Part shown: piece after piece, positions 50,165-61,272 of the stretch
How positions within the stretch are numbered: the first letter of the stretch is position 1
Layout: each line of letters begins with the position of its first letter
Assembly: GCF_013294005.1 (NCBI RefSeq)
Contig: NZ_JABSNK010000001.1
Span: forward strand, 434,001 to 498,000
Reading direction: 5' to 3'
DNA: 64,000 nt
DNA from: Flavobacterium gelidicaeli
GTDB taxonomy: Bacteria; Bacteroidota; Bacteroidia; Flavobacteriales; Flavobacteriaceae
Program-made: the position numbers and the translations under genes
Notes under the pieces: generated by a model
Databases searched by the model: none
Seen by the model: only the letters and a program-made list of their open reading frames with translations
Told to the model about the DNA's origin: nothing

Positions 50165-52576
50165 TTAAGCCCCACACATTTCACAATCCTCTGGACCTGC
50201 ATTTTTAGCTAGTTCGATCATTGCTTTGTATTCGTCTGCTGTCATCTCTACCGCAGCTGCTACAGGCGCAGGAGCTGGTTTAGATTCTACAATAACAGGC
50301 TCTGCTTTTTTATCATTATTTAAGGTAAACTTGATCGCATCAACCGCAGCTTTTGTTCTCAAGTAGTACATTCCTGTTTTTAATCCTGATTGCCATGCAT
50401 AGAAATGCATTGACGTTAGTTTAGAATAGTTTGCATTTTGCATGAACAAGTTCAACGATTGCGATTGATCTACAAAATACCCACGTTGACGTGACATATC
50501 GATAATATCTTTCATAGACATTTCCCATACTGTTTTGTACAATTCTTTCAAGTCTTGCGGAATATCTAAATCTTGTACCGATCCATTGTTACGCATCAAT
50601 TCTTGTTTTAAAGTTTCGTTCCACAAACCACGGTCTACTAAATCATGTAGTAAATGCTTGTTTACAACGATGAACTCTCCAGACAATACACGACGGGTGT
50701 AAACATTAGAAGTATACGGCTCGAATGCTTCGTTATTACCCAAAATTTGAGATGTTGATGCTGTTGGCATTGGCGCCACTAATAATGAGTTACGAACTCC
50801 GTGTTCCATTACCTCTTTACGCAAAGAAGCCCAGTCCCAACGGCCTGACAATTCCTCATCTTTCATTCCCCATAAATTGTACTGGAATTCTCCCTGAGAG
50901 ATTGGTGAACCTTTGAATGTTGAGTAAGGACCTTCAACTTTAGCCATTTCCATAGAAGCGGTAACAGCAGCAAAGTACAATGTTTCAAAAATTTCTTGAT
51001 TCAGTTTCTTAGCTTCATCAGATGTAAAAGGCAAACGCAACATAATGAAAGCATCTGCTAATCCTTGTACTCCAAGACCAATTGGTCTGTGGCGCATGTT
51101 AGAATTTTTAGCTTCTTCAACTGGGTAATAATTTCTATCGATAACTTTATTCAAGTTTTTCGTTACCCTTTTTGTTACATTATAGAATGCTTCGTGGTCA
51201 AATTTACCGTTTTCAACAAACATAGGTAATGACAGCGAAGCTAAGTTACAAACCGCAACTTCATCAGGAGAAGTATACTCCATGATCTCTGTACATAAAT
51301 TTGAAGAACGAATGGTTCCTAAATTCTTTTGGTTTGATTTACGGTTAGCTGCATCTTTATATAACATGTATGGTGTTCCAGTCTCGATTTGAGATTCTAG
51401 AATTTTCTCCCACAACTCATGTGCTTTAATTGTTTTTCTTCCTTTACCCGCTTTTTCGTAATCAGTGTACATTTTTTCGAATTCCTCTCCATATACATCA
51501 TACAATCCTGGACATTCGTTAGGACACATTAAAGTCCAGTTTCCATCTTCTTGCACACGTTTCATGAATAAATCAGAAGTCCACATGGCAAAGAATAAAT
51601 CTCTTGCACGCATTTCTTCTTTTCCTGTATTCTTTTTCAAGTCTAAGAAATCAAAGATATCCGCATGCCAAGTTTCGATATAAATAGCAAAACTACCTTT
51701 ACGTTTTCCACCACCTTGATCTACGTAACGCGCTGTATCATTAAAAACACGCAACATAGGAACAATTCCGTTTGAAGTTCCATTTGTACCACGAATGTAC
51801 GAACCTGTAGCACGAACATTGTGAATAGAAAGCCCTACTCCACCTGCTGATTGCGAAATTTTTGCCGTTTGTTTCAACGTATCGTAAATTCCATCAATAC
51901 TATCATCCTGCATTGCTAAAAGAAAGCAAGAGGACATTTGAGGTTTTGGTGTACCAGAATTAAATAATGTAGGCGTTGCATGCGTAAAGAATTTTTTAGA
52001 CATTAAATCGTAAGTTTCTAAAACCGACTCCAAATCATCTAGGTGAATCCCTACCGAAACACGCATTAACATATGTTGAGGTCTTTCAACAATTTTCCCG
52101 TTTATCTTAAGCAAGTAAGAACGTTCTAATGTTTTAAAACCGAAATAATCGTAGTTAAAATCTCTATTGTAAATAATATGTGAGTCTAAAAACTCAGCAT
52201 TTTCTTGAATTACTTTGTAAACATCATCAGCAATTAATGGCGCATATTGCCCATTTCTTGGGTTTACATATTCAAACATTTCGGTCATTGTTTCCGAAAA
52301 TGATTTTGTTGTATTAGAATGCAAATTCGAAATTGCAATTCTCGCTGCTAATTGTGCATAATCAGGATGCGCAATCGTCATCGAAGCAGCAGTCTCGGCT
52401 GCTAAATTATCTAACTCAGACGTAGAAACTCCATCATAAAGTCCTTCAATTACTCGCATTGCCACTTTCACAGCATCTACTAAATCATTCAAACCATAGC
52501 ATAGTTTTTTAATTCTATCTGTGATTTTGTCAAACATTACAGGCTCTTTACGACCATCTCTTTTTACTACGTACAT
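50165..52576 (-). CDS. nrdA: Ribonucleoside-diphosphate reductase, alpha subunit
   Basis: An 803-residue class I large subunit. It has an N-terminal ATP cone (about 1-90, [16 protein letters not shown]), the catalytic barrel with the SSCFLL cysteine, the finger-loop N-x-C-x-E in SNLCTEI, and C-terminal redox cysteines in DCEMCGA. It reduces ribonucleotides to deoxyribonucleotides. The ATP cone means overall activity is set by the ATP/dATP ratio. nrdB lies 258 bases upstream on the same strand. Confidence 0.97.
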   Translation of the reverse strand: MYVVKRDGRKEPVMFDKITDRIKKLCYGLNDLVDAVKVAMRVIEGLYDGVSTSELDNLAAETAASMTIAHPDYAQLAARIAISNLHSNTTKSFSETMTEMFEYVNPRNGQYAPLIADDVYKVIQENAEFLDSHIIYNRDFNYDYFGFKTLERSYLLKINGKIVERPQHMLMRVSVGIHLDDLESVLETYDLMSKKFFTHATPTLFNSGTPKPQMSSCFLLAMQDDSIDGIYDTLKQTAKISQSAGGVGLSIHNVRATGSYIRGTNGTSNGIVPMLRVFNDTARYVDQGGGKRKGSFAIYIETWHADIFDFLDLKKNTGKEEMRARDLFFAMWTSDLFMKRVQEDGNWTLMCPNECPGLYDVYGEEFEKMYTDYEKAGKGRKTIKAHELWEKILESQIETGTPYMLYKDAANRKSNQKNLGTIRSSNLCTEIMEYTSPDEVAVCNLASLSLPMFVENGKFDHEAFYNVTKRVTKNLNKVIDRNYYPVEEAKNSNMRHRPIGLGVQGLADAFIMLRLPFTSDEAKKLNQEIFETLYFAAVTASMEMAKVEGPYSTFKGSPISQGEFQYNLWGMKDEELSGRWDWASLRKEVMEHGVRNSLLVAPMPTASTSQILGNNEAFEPYTSNVYTRRVLSGEFIVVNKHLLHDLVDRGLWNETLKQELMRNNGSVQDLDIPQDLKELYKTVWEMSMKDIIDMSRQRGYFVDQSQSLNLFMQNANYSKLTSMHFYAWQSGLKTGMYYLRTKAAVDAIKFTLNNDKKAEPVIVESKPAPAPVAAAVEMTADEYKAMIELAKNAGPEDCEMCGA

Positions 52577-52644
52577 ACTCTTTTGGTTTTTTTTTAAAAC
52601 AGAAAATCCCTTTCCTGTTTTTTTTGTTATTTGTATTATTTTTT

Positions 52645-52682
52645 AGAACAGTGCACCACATGGCGCTGCTCAACCCTGTTCT
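52645..52682. other. Hairpin in the nrdB-nrdA intergenic region
   Basis: AGAACAG (52645-52651) pairs with CTGTTCT (52676-52682), with a smaller CCA/TGG stem within the loop. Neither side has the T run of a terminator. It may set the relative amounts of the two subunits, but this is speculative. Confidence 0.4.
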
Positions 52683-52834
52683 TATAACAACTTTAATTTC
52701 CTTACAAAAAAAGCATAGAAATAGCTGTTGCTAAAAGAAGCAAGCAAATTGACTAACGGTTACTTTTGAAAAATTTACTTTCAAAAACACCCATTAAATG
52801 TGGTATTTATTAATTTTCTAACTCAGTTACCGAT

Positions 52835-53812
52835 TTAAAAATCAGCGTCAAATGAAATCTTTTGCGCGTCACCATCGGTATTCATTACACCAGATTTTTG
52901 GTATTCGGCTACTTTTTTCTCAAAGAAGTTTGTTTTTCCTTGAAGCGAAATCATATCCATAAAGTCAAATGGATTTGTGGTATTGTATTCTCTTTCACAA
53001 CCTAGTTCTACTAATAATCTATCAGCAACAAATTCTAGGTATTGTGTCATTAAAACCGCATTCATTCCTATTAAACTCACAGGAAGTGATTCAGTAATAA
53101 ACTCTCTTTCGATGTTTAAGGCATCCACAATTATACTTCTAATTCTTTCTTTTGGCACTTTATTTATTAGGTGGTGGTTGTGTAAGTGTACTGCAAAGTC
53201 ACAGTGAACACCTTCATCACGAGAAATTAACTCGTTAGAAAAAGTCAAACCTGGCATTAACCCTCTTTTTTTCAACCAATAGATCGAACAAAATGCACCT
53301 GAGAAGAAAATCCCTTCTACCGCTGCAAAAGCAATTAACCTTTCGGCAAAAGAATCAGATTCTATCCATTGTAAAGCCCAATCTGCTTTTTTCTTGATCG
53401 CAGGAAAAACTTCTAAAGCATTAAATAAATCATCTTTTTCAGCCTCATCCTTCACATAGGTATCTATTAATAAAGAGTACGTCTCACTATGAATATTTTC
53501 CATCATGATTTGGAAACCATAAAAGAATTTTGCCTCAGCATATTGCACTTCATTTACAAAGTTCTCTGCCAAGTTTTCATTTACGATCCCGTCAGAAGCA
53601 GCAAAAAAAGCTAGAATGTGTTTTATAAAATACCTTTCATCATCATTCAGTTTATTATTCCAATCATTCAAATCTTGCGATAAATCAATTTCTTCTGCAG
53701 TCCAAAAACTTGCCTCCATTGATTTATAAAACTCCCATATATCATGGTGCTTGATTGGAAAAATAACAAAACGGTTTTTATTCTCTTGTAAAATTGGTTC
53801 AATTTGCGACAT
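52835..53812 (-). CDS. nrdB: Ribonucleoside-diphosphate reductase, beta subunit
   Basis: A 325-residue small subunit that holds the metal-radical cofactor. Metal ligands appear in [17 protein letters not shown] (E-x-x-H) and [11 protein letters not shown]; the candidate radical tyrosine is in FFYGFQ. The C-terminus ends with ISFDADF, the acidic/aromatic tail that docks onto NrdA. Length is normal. Transcribed before nrdA. Confidence 0.96.
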   Translation of the reverse strand: MSQIEPILQENKNRFVIFPIKHHDIWEFYKSMEASFWTAEEIDLSQDLNDWNNKLNDDERYFIKHILAFFAASDGIVNENLAENFVNEVQYAEAKFFYGFQIMMENIHSETYSLLIDTYVKDEAEKDDLFNALEVFPAIKKKADWALQWIESDSFAERLIAFAAVEGIFFSGAFCSIYWLKKRGLMPGLTFSNELISRDEGVHCDFAVHLHNHHLINKVPKERIRSIIVDALNIEREFITESLPVSLIGMNAVLMTQYLEFVADRLLVELGCEREYNTTNPFDFMDMISLQGKTNFFEKKVAEYQKSGVMNTDGDAQKISFDADF

Positions 53813-54158
53813 TGCTGTGTTTATTTTTTTGAGATTTCAACAAATATTTTGATGATTGGGGGCTTTACAAAGGTTGTCATTTGTAAGCAAAAAAGAAAGC
53901 CAAACTTATCCACAATCGGCTTGAGTTTTTAACAAATAGAAAATTTATACGAAAATACTTTTAAATTACAATTGGCTGAATTTCAGTTATTTAAAAATGC
54001 CGAAAACGTGTTAAATACCGTAAAATATAGGATTTTAGAATTCTGACAAATATAAAATAAGTCGCTTTTTAAAAATAAAAATTTAAAAGGCGATACTATT
54101 TATAGTTTCAAATAAATGAATTCTAACAAAAATCGTTTTCTAATCTATTTGCTATAAT
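53813..54158. other. Control region upstream of nrdB
   Basis: A 346-base gap. It holds a perfect DnaA-box sequence TTATCCACA at 53906-53914, and a TATATTTG box on the minus strand (CAAATATA at 54047-54054) that would give nrdB a leader of about 230 bases. No NrdR-box pair or cobalamin riboswitch was recognised. Confidence 0.5.
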
Positions 54159-54728
54159 TTAAGAGCGCTTCATATCCTGCGCTACTTTATCCAGTTCAGC
54201 ATACCAGTCTGGACCAAATTTCCTAATCAAAGCCTCCTTGACAAACTTATAGACCGGAACTTCTAATTCTTGACCTAAAGAACAAGCTGCGTCACAAATG
54301 TCCCATTTATCATAATTAACTGCAGCAAATTCAGTGAAGTCTTTTACTCTAATAGGATACAGATGGCAAGACACAGGCTTTTTCCAGTCAATAATTCCTT
54401 GATTGTACGCTTGCTCAATACCACATAATGCAGTCTTACCGTCAAAAATAACGTATGAACAATCTTTATTATCAATTAGCGGTGTTTCAAGATCGCCATC
54501 AGTTCCATTGACCCAAGTTCCTTGTGCCTCTATCGCAGCAATTCCTTCTTTTCTCAAAAAAGGTTTTACTTTAGGATAAATTTCCTCAAGGATTTTTGTT
54601 TCTTCAAGACTCAAAGGCGCTCCAGCATCTCCATCTACGCAACAAGCACCTTTACAGGCAGACAAATTGCAAACAAAATCTTTTTCTAATATATCTTCTG
54701 AGACGATGGTTTTTCCTAATTGAAACAT
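54159..54728 (-). CDS. DUF3109 family protein
   Basis: A 189-residue cysteine-rich protein. Eight or more cysteines occur in [11 protein letters not shown] (about 20-30), [18 protein letters not shown] and CDAACSLG, arranged like the YkgJ/CxxCxxCC group that may bind zinc or an iron-sulphur cluster. Function is unknown. I start at ATG 54728 ([12 protein letters not shown]), the conserved family start; a longer frame to 54767 adds 13 residues. Confidence 0.88.
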   Translation of the reverse strand: MFQLGKTIVSEDILEKDFVCNLSACKGACCVDGDAGAPLSLEETKILEEIYPKVKPFLRKEGIAAIEAQGTWVNGTDGDLETPLIDNKDCSYVIFDGKTALCGIEQAYNQGIIDWKKPVSCHLYPIRVKDFTEFAAVNYDKWDICDAACSLGQELEVPVYKFVKEALIRKFGPDWYAELDKVAQDMKRS

Positions 54729-54986
54729 GGTAGTGTACTTGTGATTATAAAGTGCAAAGATAGACAAACTAAGATAAAAGGAATTGTTAAAAAGGGCTTT
54801 TTAAATGAATTAAATCTTTAAAACAAACTCTTAGAATTTGTAAAAAGAGCGTGAAATCATAAAAATAAAACAGGAAATTCAAAAAATTTAAAGGCAAAAA
54901 GCGAATCCAATTGTTATTTTGTATTTGAACCTCATTTTATTCAATTTTTCACTAAAATGTTTACCTTAGCAAACTAAAAAAATCTT

Positions 54987-55562
54987 ATGTTTATTGACCT
55001 TAGAGAAATAGTTACAGTAGGTATGGTGCTATTTGCAGTTATCGATATTATTGGTTCTATTCCAATTATTATTGACTTACGTACAAAATTTGGACACTTA
55101 GAATCTGGTAAAGCGTCTATTACTTCAGCATTGATAATGATTGTCTTTTTATTTGTAGGAGAAGAGATTCTAAATCTAATCGGAATTGACGTTCACTCAT
55201 TTGCAGTAGCAGGTGCATTTGTATTGTTTTTTCTAGCGTTAGAAATGATTTTAGGAATACGGATCTACAAAGACGAAGAAGCAAGTTCTGCCTCGATTGT
55301 CCCATTAGCGTTTCCTTTGATTGCTGGAGCAGGAACAATGACTACCTTATTATCCTTAAAATCACAATTTCACACCATAAATATTATCATTGCTATTATC
55401 CTTAATATTATTGTTGTTTACATAGTTCTCAAATCTTCTTCTAAGATAGAACGTATGTTAGGCGAGAATGGATTAGGTGTGATTAGAAAGACTTTTGGCG
55501 TAGTCTTATTAGCGATTGCTGTTAAATTATTTGCAGCTAATGTTAAAGGTTTGTTTGTCTAA
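54987..55562 (+). CDS. MarC family integral membrane protein
   Basis: A 191-residue protein with six hydrophobic segments. The start LREIVTVGMVLFAVIDIIGSIPIIIDL and the ALEMILGI and PLAFPLIAGAGTMTTLL segments are characteristic of MarC. The name is historical; transport function is unproven. It is preceded by a divergent DUF3109 gene. Confidence 0.9.
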   Translation: MFIDLREIVTVGMVLFAVIDIIGSIPIIIDLRTKFGHLESGKASITSALIMIVFLFVGEEILNLIGIDVHSFAVAGAFVLFFLALEMILGIRIYKDEEASSASIVPLAFPLIAGAGTMTTLLSLKSQFHTINIIIAIILNIIVVYIVLKSSSKIERMLGENGLGVIRKTFGVVLLAIAVKLFAANVKGLFV

Positions 55563-55689
55563 CATTTTTTTTTATAAATTTACTCCCTAATGTCCAATGT
55601 GCTTATAGTTTGATATTTAAAAACAGTTGTATAACAATCGTTTAAAATTAAAAATTATCACATTGAAGTAGAATAAAAAATACCATATT

Positions 55690-55893
55690 ATGAAAATTTT
55701 CACTAACATTTTAGTGTTCCTAGCATTGGCACTTATCGTATTCAACATTACTTTACTAGATTTTAAAAATCCTTTTCAAGGAGACAGTATTGTTGCATTT
55801 ATTGGTATTGCAGCCTCATTTTGCGCAGTACTAATATTATTAATCTTCAGAATGTCTAAAGCAATTGAAGAAAAGACAAACGAGAAATTATAA
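55690..55893 (+). CDS. Small two-helix membrane protein
   Basis: A 67-residue protein with two predicted helices (about 5-23 and 34-53) and a charged C-terminal tail (AIEEKTNEK). No known family is recognised. It follows marC by 127 bases and could be an independent small membrane protein. It looks clean as an ORF in a region with little other coding potential. Confidence 0.65.
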   Translation: MKIFTNILVFLALALIVFNITLLDFKNPFQGDSIVAFIGIAASFCAVLILLIFRMSKAIEEKTNEKL

Positions 55894-56023
55894 GAAATCT
55901 TCTTATTAGCTATTTATTAAATGGCATTTTAATTTAAATGCCTAAATAAAAATGTTAATCCCCACATATAAAAATATAGTAACTAAAATAGCAGTATATT
56001 GGCTCCCAATATAAAACCAACAC

Positions 56024-56779
56024 ATGCTATCACTACTATTAAGCACAATACGATTAATTGTATTTGTGATTTTTATTTCTATTTTATCACTATCCTTTTA
56101 CATTGCGAGTTTGTTTTGGAATGAAAAAACCACAAACCGAAATGCACTTATAATGCGTGACTTTTTGATTAAAACCATCAATAAAATTTTAGGAATCCAT
56201 GCTATTGTTTATGGAGATATCCCTACCACACAAGGATTAATTGTCGCTAATCACCGCTCTTATTTTGACCCCATACTTATTGTTAGTCATCTTAACGCTT
56301 TTCCTGTAGGAAAAAAAGAAGTTGCTTCCTGGCCTTTAATAGGGTATTTATGCAAAATATCAGGAGTGATATTTGTAGAAAGAGAATGTCAAGATAGTAG
56401 GCAAAAAACTTGTGACACTATTAAGAAAGTAATAAACGACGGTTACTCTGTGATTAATTTCCCCGAAGGAACTACAGACACCCTGCCTACTACTGTAAAA
56501 TTTAATTATGGTTCCTTTAAAACCGCTACACAAATAAACGCTGCAATTATTCCTGTTGCAATTGATTACAAAGTAAAATCGGATGCTTTTGTGGGTAATG
56601 ATAGTTTTATCCCCCATTTCATGAAATGCTTTGGAAAGCCTACTACTGAGATAAAAATCACTTATTTCCCGCCAATTCTATCTGATGATGCCGATTATTT
56701 ATTAAAAACTTCGCAAGAAATAATTGACACTGAACTTATTCGATTTAGAAAAGACTGGGATAACGAGAACAGTAATTAG
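56024..56779 (+). CDS. plsC: 1-acyl-sn-glycerol-3-phosphate acyltransferase
   Basis: A 251-residue membrane-associated acyltransferase. The catalytic H-x4-D is NHRSYFD (about 76-82) and the glycerophosphate-binding motif is NFPEGTT (about 147-153). An N-terminal membrane anchor precedes these. It makes phosphatidic acid. Its stop overlaps the convergent protease stop by four bases, with no terminator visible between them. Confidence 0.88.
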   Translation: MLSLLLSTIRLIVFVIFISILSLSFYIASLFWNEKTTNRNALIMRDFLIKTINKILGIHAIVYGDIPTTQGLIVANHRSYFDPILIVSHLNAFPVGKKEVASWPLIGYLCKISGVIFVERECQDSRQKTCDTIKKVINDGYSVINFPEGTTDTLPTTVKFNYGSFKTATQINAAIIPVAIDYKVKSDAFVGNDSFIPHFMKCFGKPTTEIKITYFPPILSDDADYLLKTSQEIIDTELIRFRKDWDNENSN

Positions 56780-58359
56780 CGTTTGCTATTTTTAAGCAAT
56801 GCTTTTATCATGGCGTCTTCTTTTAACACCACATCATAATAGTAATTTTCACCATAGAGTTGTCTGGCAAATTCTGCTGTAAGATAGCGTTTCACAATGT
56901 CTTTATTTTTTACCAATTTCAAGTCTAAACCATTCTTAATTAAGAACTTTTGAAAAATAGTAAAATACTTGTCAGTTTCATTCATCTTAACCACAAATTG
57001 ATTAAAAGGAACTCCAGCAAATACCTTACGGTCTTTATCTAATTGTTCAAAAACAAAGTTCCCTACAATTCCAGACTGCATTAAATAGACTGTATTTTCA
57101 TTTCCGTGCTCTACTTCTAGCCCCACAAATAAATCCGGAACGATACCGCCACCGCCATACACTATTTTTCCTTTTGGAGTTTTAAATTTCAAGCTATCAG
57201 CAACTTTGATGCTGTCTTTCTCATACAATTCCCCATTTATGAATCGGGATTCTGACTCTTTAAAATAAGAAGCCTCATCACCTTTTGCATACGGTTTTTG
57301 TATCGAACGACCTGTAGGTGTATAATATCTAGCCACGGTTAAACGCACGGCTGAACCATCATTGAAATCCATTTCGCGTTGCACTAATCCTTTCCCAAAA
57401 GAACGGCGTCCTACAATCAACCCACGGTCATTATCTTGAATTGCACCTGCAAGAATTTCACTTGCCGAAGCACTATTTTCATTAATCAAGATACTCACGT
57501 TGCCTTGTTCAAAATCACCTTTGCTAGTAGCGTACGTTTTTTGAATTTTACCTTTTTTATTTTTTGTGAAAACGATTAATTGTTTGTCTTTAAGCAATTC
57601 ATCTGCAATAGCAATTGCTTCATCCATATACCCACCACCGTTATCACGAAGATCAATCACTAATGTTTTAGCACCTGATTTCTTAAGTCTAACTAATGCG
57701 GTTTTAAATTCTTGAAAAGTAGTCTCAGCAAAGCGGTTAATTTTAATATATCCCATCGTAGGATTAATCATGATTGCAGCATCCACACTTTTAAGCGGAA
57801 TTACATCACGTTTAATCTTCACTTTAATTTGTTTATGCTCAGACTTTCTATAAATTGTAAGTTCAACCTCAGAGCCTTCAGCGCCTTTTAGTGAAGAAAA
57901 CAAACTATCACTAGGAAGCTTTCGACCAAAGAGCTTTGTTTTATCAGCATACAAAATGCGGTCACCTGCTTTTATTCCTGCTTTTGCCGAAGGGCCATTT
58001 TCAACAGGCTTTATTATAGCCAGTGAATCATTAAACATATAAAAATTAACTCCAATACCTATAAAATCACCTTTCATAGTCTCGGCTACCTGCGCTTGTT
58101 CACTTGGTGGCACATAAACAGAATGAGGATCTAACTGTCCCATAATATTATTTACGGTGAGGTTTACAATCGAGTCCGTATTAACATCATCTACATATTC
58201 ATTATCTATAAAATCAATGAGCTTGTTTAGTTTATTTTTAGAATTGTTTTTTACTAAAAACTGATCTTCGGATGCTGTATTTAAAAAACCGCCAATAACA
58301 ATCCCCAGCGCCAAAGTAGCACTTAAAATTACAGGAAAATAAATAGTATTCGTTTTCAT
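56776..58359 (-). CDS. S41 family C-terminal processing peptidase
   Basis: A 527-residue exported serine protease. It has an N-terminal membrane/signal segment, a PDZ domain (about 80-175, with NGPSAKAGIKAGDRIL), and a tail-specific protease domain with catalytic Ser in ENSASASEI and Lys in SFGKGLVQ. It trims C-termini of periplasmic proteins. It follows the dCMP deaminase gene by one base, on the same strand, in an operon with hupE-like. Confidence 0.93.
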   Translation of the reverse strand: MKTNTIYFPVILSATLALGIVIGGFLNTASEDQFLVKNNSKNKLNKLIDFIDNEYVDDVNTDSIVNLTVNNIMGQLDPHSVYVPPSEQAQVAETMKGDFIGIGVNFYMFNDSLAIIKPVENGPSAKAGIKAGDRILYADKTKLFGRKLPSDSLFSSLKGAEGSEVELTIYRKSEHKQIKVKIKRDVIPLKSVDAAIMINPTMGYIKINRFAETTFQEFKTALVRLKKSGAKTLVIDLRDNGGGYMDEAIAIADELLKDKQLIVFTKNKKGKIQKTYATSKGDFEQGNVSILINENSASASEILAGAIQDNDRGLIVGRRSFGKGLVQREMDFNDGSAVRLTVARYYTPTGRSIQKPYAKGDEASYFKESESRFINGELYEKDSIKVADSLKFKTPKGKIVYGGGGIVPDLFVGLEVEHGNENTVYLMQSGIVGNFVFEQLDKDRKVFAGVPFNQFVVKMNETDKYFTIFQKFLIKNGLDLKLVKNKDIVKRYLTAEFARQLYGENYYYDVVLKEDAMIKALLKNSKR

Positions 58360-58360
58360 T

Positions 58361-58795
58361 TTATTCTTCTAATACAGGGATATGCTCTACTTCAACTCCC
58401 GCTTTTATTAAAAACTGAATTCCTGAATCATCGCGATATCCATTGTGGTATACCACTCTTTTTATGCCTGATTGATGTATTAATTTACTACATTCTTTAC
58501 AAGGAGACAACGTAATATATAAGGTAGCTCCCTCGCAAGACTGCGTAGATCGCGCTACTTTTAATATCGCATTTGCTTCAGCATGTAAAACATCCCAGCG
58601 AGTTAATCCAGCATCGTCTTCGCAACAATTATCAAATCCTGATGGCGTACCATTGTACCCATCCGATATTATCATGCGGTCACGAACAATAATTGCCCCC
58701 ACTTGTTTGCGTTTGCAATAAGATAATAAACCCCACTCCGTTGCAATCCTGAGATAAGCTTTATCGTATTTATTTAATTTTTTTGTCTCTTCCAT
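58361..58795 (-). CDS. dCMP deaminase family protein
   Basis: A 144-residue zinc deaminase with H-A-E in LHAEANAIL and P-C-x-x-C in SPCKECSK, and an N-terminal extra loop of cysteines (DNCCEDD) typical of the ComEB/dCMP deaminase group. It converts dCMP to dUMP for thymidylate synthesis. I start at ATG 58795 (MEETKKLNKYDKAYL); a TTG at 58810 in the same frame would overlap the HupE-like gene. Encoded between HupE-like and the processing protease. Confidence 0.88.
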   Translation of the reverse strand: MEETKKLNKYDKAYLRIATEWGLLSYCKRKQVGAIIVRDRMIISDGYNGTPSGFDNCCEDDAGLTRWDVLHAEANAILKVARSTQSCEGATLYITLSPCKECSKLIHQSGIKRVVYHNGYRDDSGIQFLIKAGVEVEHIPVLEE

Positions 58796-58797
58796 TG

Positions 58798-59391
58798 TTA
58801 TCGTATCCAAATTTCATTTTCAATAATCATTGGTAATACTACACCAATAATAAATGCCGACATTACTAATGTCCAGTCTCTTTTAGAAAATCTAAAAACT
58901 GTTTGAACAATATACGACAAAATTAAAACAATAAAAACCACCACAATTTGCGCTGCTTCTATTCCCAGAGCAAATTCGCCTAGCGGTAATAATTTTGAAG
59001 TTGCTGAACCACCAAGAATCGATTTAAAATAGGTCGAAAAACCCAAACCATGAATGATTCCGAAAAACAAAGTTATAAAGAAAACCAAGTTTATGCTTTC
59101 GCTTTTATTGGATTTTCCTGCGGTAAACAAGTTAAATAATGCGGTAATTAATATCGTTATAGGAATTAGCAACTCTACTACACTTCCTTTTATTGCAATT
59201 ATTCCAAATACAGAAAGCAACAAAGCCATGGTGTGTCCAAGGGTAAAAAGAGACACTAAAAGAACAATTCTTTTCCAGTCCTTAAAAGAAAATGGTATAG
59301 CCAGAGCTATTAAAAACAATACATGATCATAGGAATGAATATCTAAAACATGCTTTAATCCTATTTGAAAATAAATCCAAAACTGTGACAT
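58798..59391 (-). CDS. HupE/UreJ family membrane protein
   Basis: A 197-residue protein with six or seven hydrophobic segments. The family histidine motif is in GLKHVLDIHSYDHVLFL (about 12-28), with further histidines in FTLGHTMALLL and FFGIIHGLGF. HupE/UreJ proteins are proposed nickel importers in hydrogenase or urease systems, but no such system is near; many Bacteroidota carry a stand-alone copy. It starts the operon with dCMP deaminase and the protease. Confidence 0.85.
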   Translation of the reverse strand: MSQFWIYFQIGLKHVLDIHSYDHVLFLIALAIPFSFKDWKRIVLLVSLFTLGHTMALLLSVFGIIAIKGSVVELLIPITILITALFNLFTAGKSNKSESINLVFFITLFFGIIHGLGFSTYFKSILGGSATSKLLPLGEFALGIEAAQIVVVFIVLILSYIVQTVFRFSKRDWTLVMSAFIIGVVLPMIIENEIWIR

Positions 59392-59580
59392 AGGTTATAT
59401 AATATTTAATTGGTAAAGGGGTTGTAAACTTACGATTTATTTTGGTTAAGAGAGATTACATGAACCAAATCCTAGTATAAAATTTTAGTTAAATACAATC
59501 TTTCGTAAAGAAAAATTAAAAAGAAAATTAAAACTTTAAAAATTGATTTATATTTGCACGATATAAATAAAAATTTAACT

Positions 59581-60015
59581 ATGTCATTTTCAGATTTATT
59601 TGATAGCGAATTCAAACAAAGAAATAAAGGTCACTTTTCATCCATCGTTAGACTAGCGCTAGCTGACGGAGTTTTTGCACCAGAAGAAAGAGCTTTTTTA
59701 GACAAACTAGCTATTAGACTTGAAATTTCTGCAGCAGAATACGAAGAGATTTTAGAGAATCCTACAAAATACCCAATCAACCCTCCTTATTTAAATTCTC
59801 AAAGAATTGAGCGTTTATATGATTTGGCTCGTATTGTAAATGTAGATCACCATTTAGGAGACAACCAAGAGGTTATGTTAAAAAAATTATGCTTAGGTAT
59901 TGGTTTCACCCCTGAAAAGGTAGATACTATTGTTGCAAAAGCATTAGAATTAGCAGATGATAAAGCAGATTTAGATATTTTTGTTACTGAAATTGAAAAA
60001 GCTGAGAAAAACTAA
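59581..60015 (+). CDS. TerB family protein
   Basis: A 144-residue helical protein. The TerB-like core is LADGVFAPEERAFLDKLAIRL (quoted from about residue 25), followed by a second half with acidic metal-binding-like residues (YDLARIVNVDHHLGDNQ). TerB domains occur in tellurite-resistance and stress-signalling systems; no other ter genes are near. Start is ATG 59581 (MSFSDLFDSEF); an upstream in-frame codon at 59554 is less likely. Confidence 0.83.
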   Translation: MSFSDLFDSEFKQRNKGHFSSIVRLALADGVFAPEERAFLDKLAIRLEISAAEYEEILENPTKYPINPPYLNSQRIERLYDLARIVNVDHHLGDNQEVMLKKLCLGIGFTPEKVDTIVAKALELADDKADLDIFVTEIEKAEKN

Positions 60016-60021
60016 ATAAAT

Positions 60022-60060
60022 AAAAAAGCTTCCGAAATTATTCATCGGAAGCTTTTTTTA
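60022..60060. terminator. Bidirectional terminator
   Basis: AAAAAAGCTTCCGA pairs with TCGGAAGCTTTTTT. It ends both the TerB gene and the convergent fbp gene. Confidence 0.92.
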
Positions 60061-60086
60061 TATCTTTTTCAATTGTACTTTATTTT

Positions 60087-61106
60087 CTAGTACTTACTTA
60101 ATTTAGCCTGAAGCATAAACTCTTCTGCTTTTTCAACCATATTATAGCTTCCGCAGAAAAAAGGCACTCTTTCATGCAACTCTTTTGGCTCTATTTCCAT
60201 TATTCTTCCTGAACCATCAGAAGCTTTCCCTCCTGCTTGCTCCACAATAAAAGCCATTGGATTACACTCATATAACAATCTCAATTTCCCTTTAGGTGCT
60301 TTTGAACTCGTTGGGTAGATATAAATCCCGCCTTTAATCATGTTTCTATGAATATCCGAAACTAAACTTCCTATATAACGTGAAGTATACGGTCTATCAC
60401 CTTCTTCTGACTGGCAATATTTAATGTAATTTTTAACTCCTTGTGGAAAATGAACATAATTCCCTTCGTTGATAGAATAAATATTTCCATCTTGAGAGAA
60501 TTGCATATTAGGATGTGACAAGTAAAAAGTTCCAATCGCAGGATTTAAAGTAAATCCATTTACTCCATGACCAGTTGTATACACAATCATAGTCGAAGTA
60601 CCATAAATCACATAACCCGCGGCAACTTGATTCACTCCAGGTTGTAAAAAATCATCTAAAGTAACTGGAGTTCCTATAGGTGTAATTCTTCTATACACTG
60701 AAAAAATAGTCCCTACAGAAACATTTACATCAATATTTGAAGAGCCGTCAAGCGGATCCATCAAAACTACATATTTGTTATTATGACTGTGATCACTACC
60801 TTCTACGGTGATGAATTCATCATTTTCTTCAGATGCTATTCCGCATACAATCTCACGATTAATTAACGTTTGAATAAAAACCTCGTTAGCATAAACATCT
60901 AGTTTTTGCTGGTCTTCACCTTGAATATTCTGCTCTCCTGCAGCTCCTACTATATCAACTAATCCCGCTTTATTCACCTTGTAGTTTACTACTTTGGCTG
61001 CTAAACGGATTGAGTTAATGATTCGAGACAATTCGCCAGACGAATACTGAAAGGCATTTTGATTTTCGATAATAAATTCCCCTAAGGTCTTGTTGCGTTC
61101 TTCCAT
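60087..61106 (-). CDS. fbp: Class 1 fructose-1,6-bisphosphatase
   Basis: A 339-residue gluconeogenic enzyme that hydrolyses fructose-1,6-bisphosphate. The metal and phosphate site [10 protein letters not shown] is at about 116-125, and the substrate segment with [13 protein letters not shown] and GGIYIYP follows. The ending [11 protein letters not shown] is typical. No fused regulatory domain. Single gene. Confidence 0.96.
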   Translation of the reverse strand: MEERNKTLGEFIIENQNAFQYSSGELSRIINSIRLAAKVVNYKVNKAGLVDIVGAAGEQNIQGEDQQKLDVYANEVFIQTLINREIVCGIASEENDEFITVEGSDHSHNNKYVVLMDPLDGSSNIDVNVSVGTIFSVYRRITPIGTPVTLDDFLQPGVNQVAAGYVIYGTSTMIVYTTGHGVNGFTLNPAIGTFYLSHPNMQFSQDGNIYSINEGNYVHFPQGVKNYIKYCQSEEGDRPYTSRYIGSLVSDIHRNMIKGGIYIYPTSSKAPKGKLRLLYECNPMAFIVEQAGGKASDGSGRIMEIEPKELHERVPFFCGSYNMVEKAEEFMLQAKLSKY

Positions 61107-61272
61107 TAAGAAATCGTTGTAGTTAATATGAAGTCACAAATATCGGTTTTTTTGTGAAAATGAATTCAATAAACTTTACTTAGTTTGTCAGTATTGTATA
61201 TTTGCTAATAAAAGAAGTAAATTACAACTGGAAAATGTAAATATTAGCGTCTAAATTTTAAAAAACAAAAAC

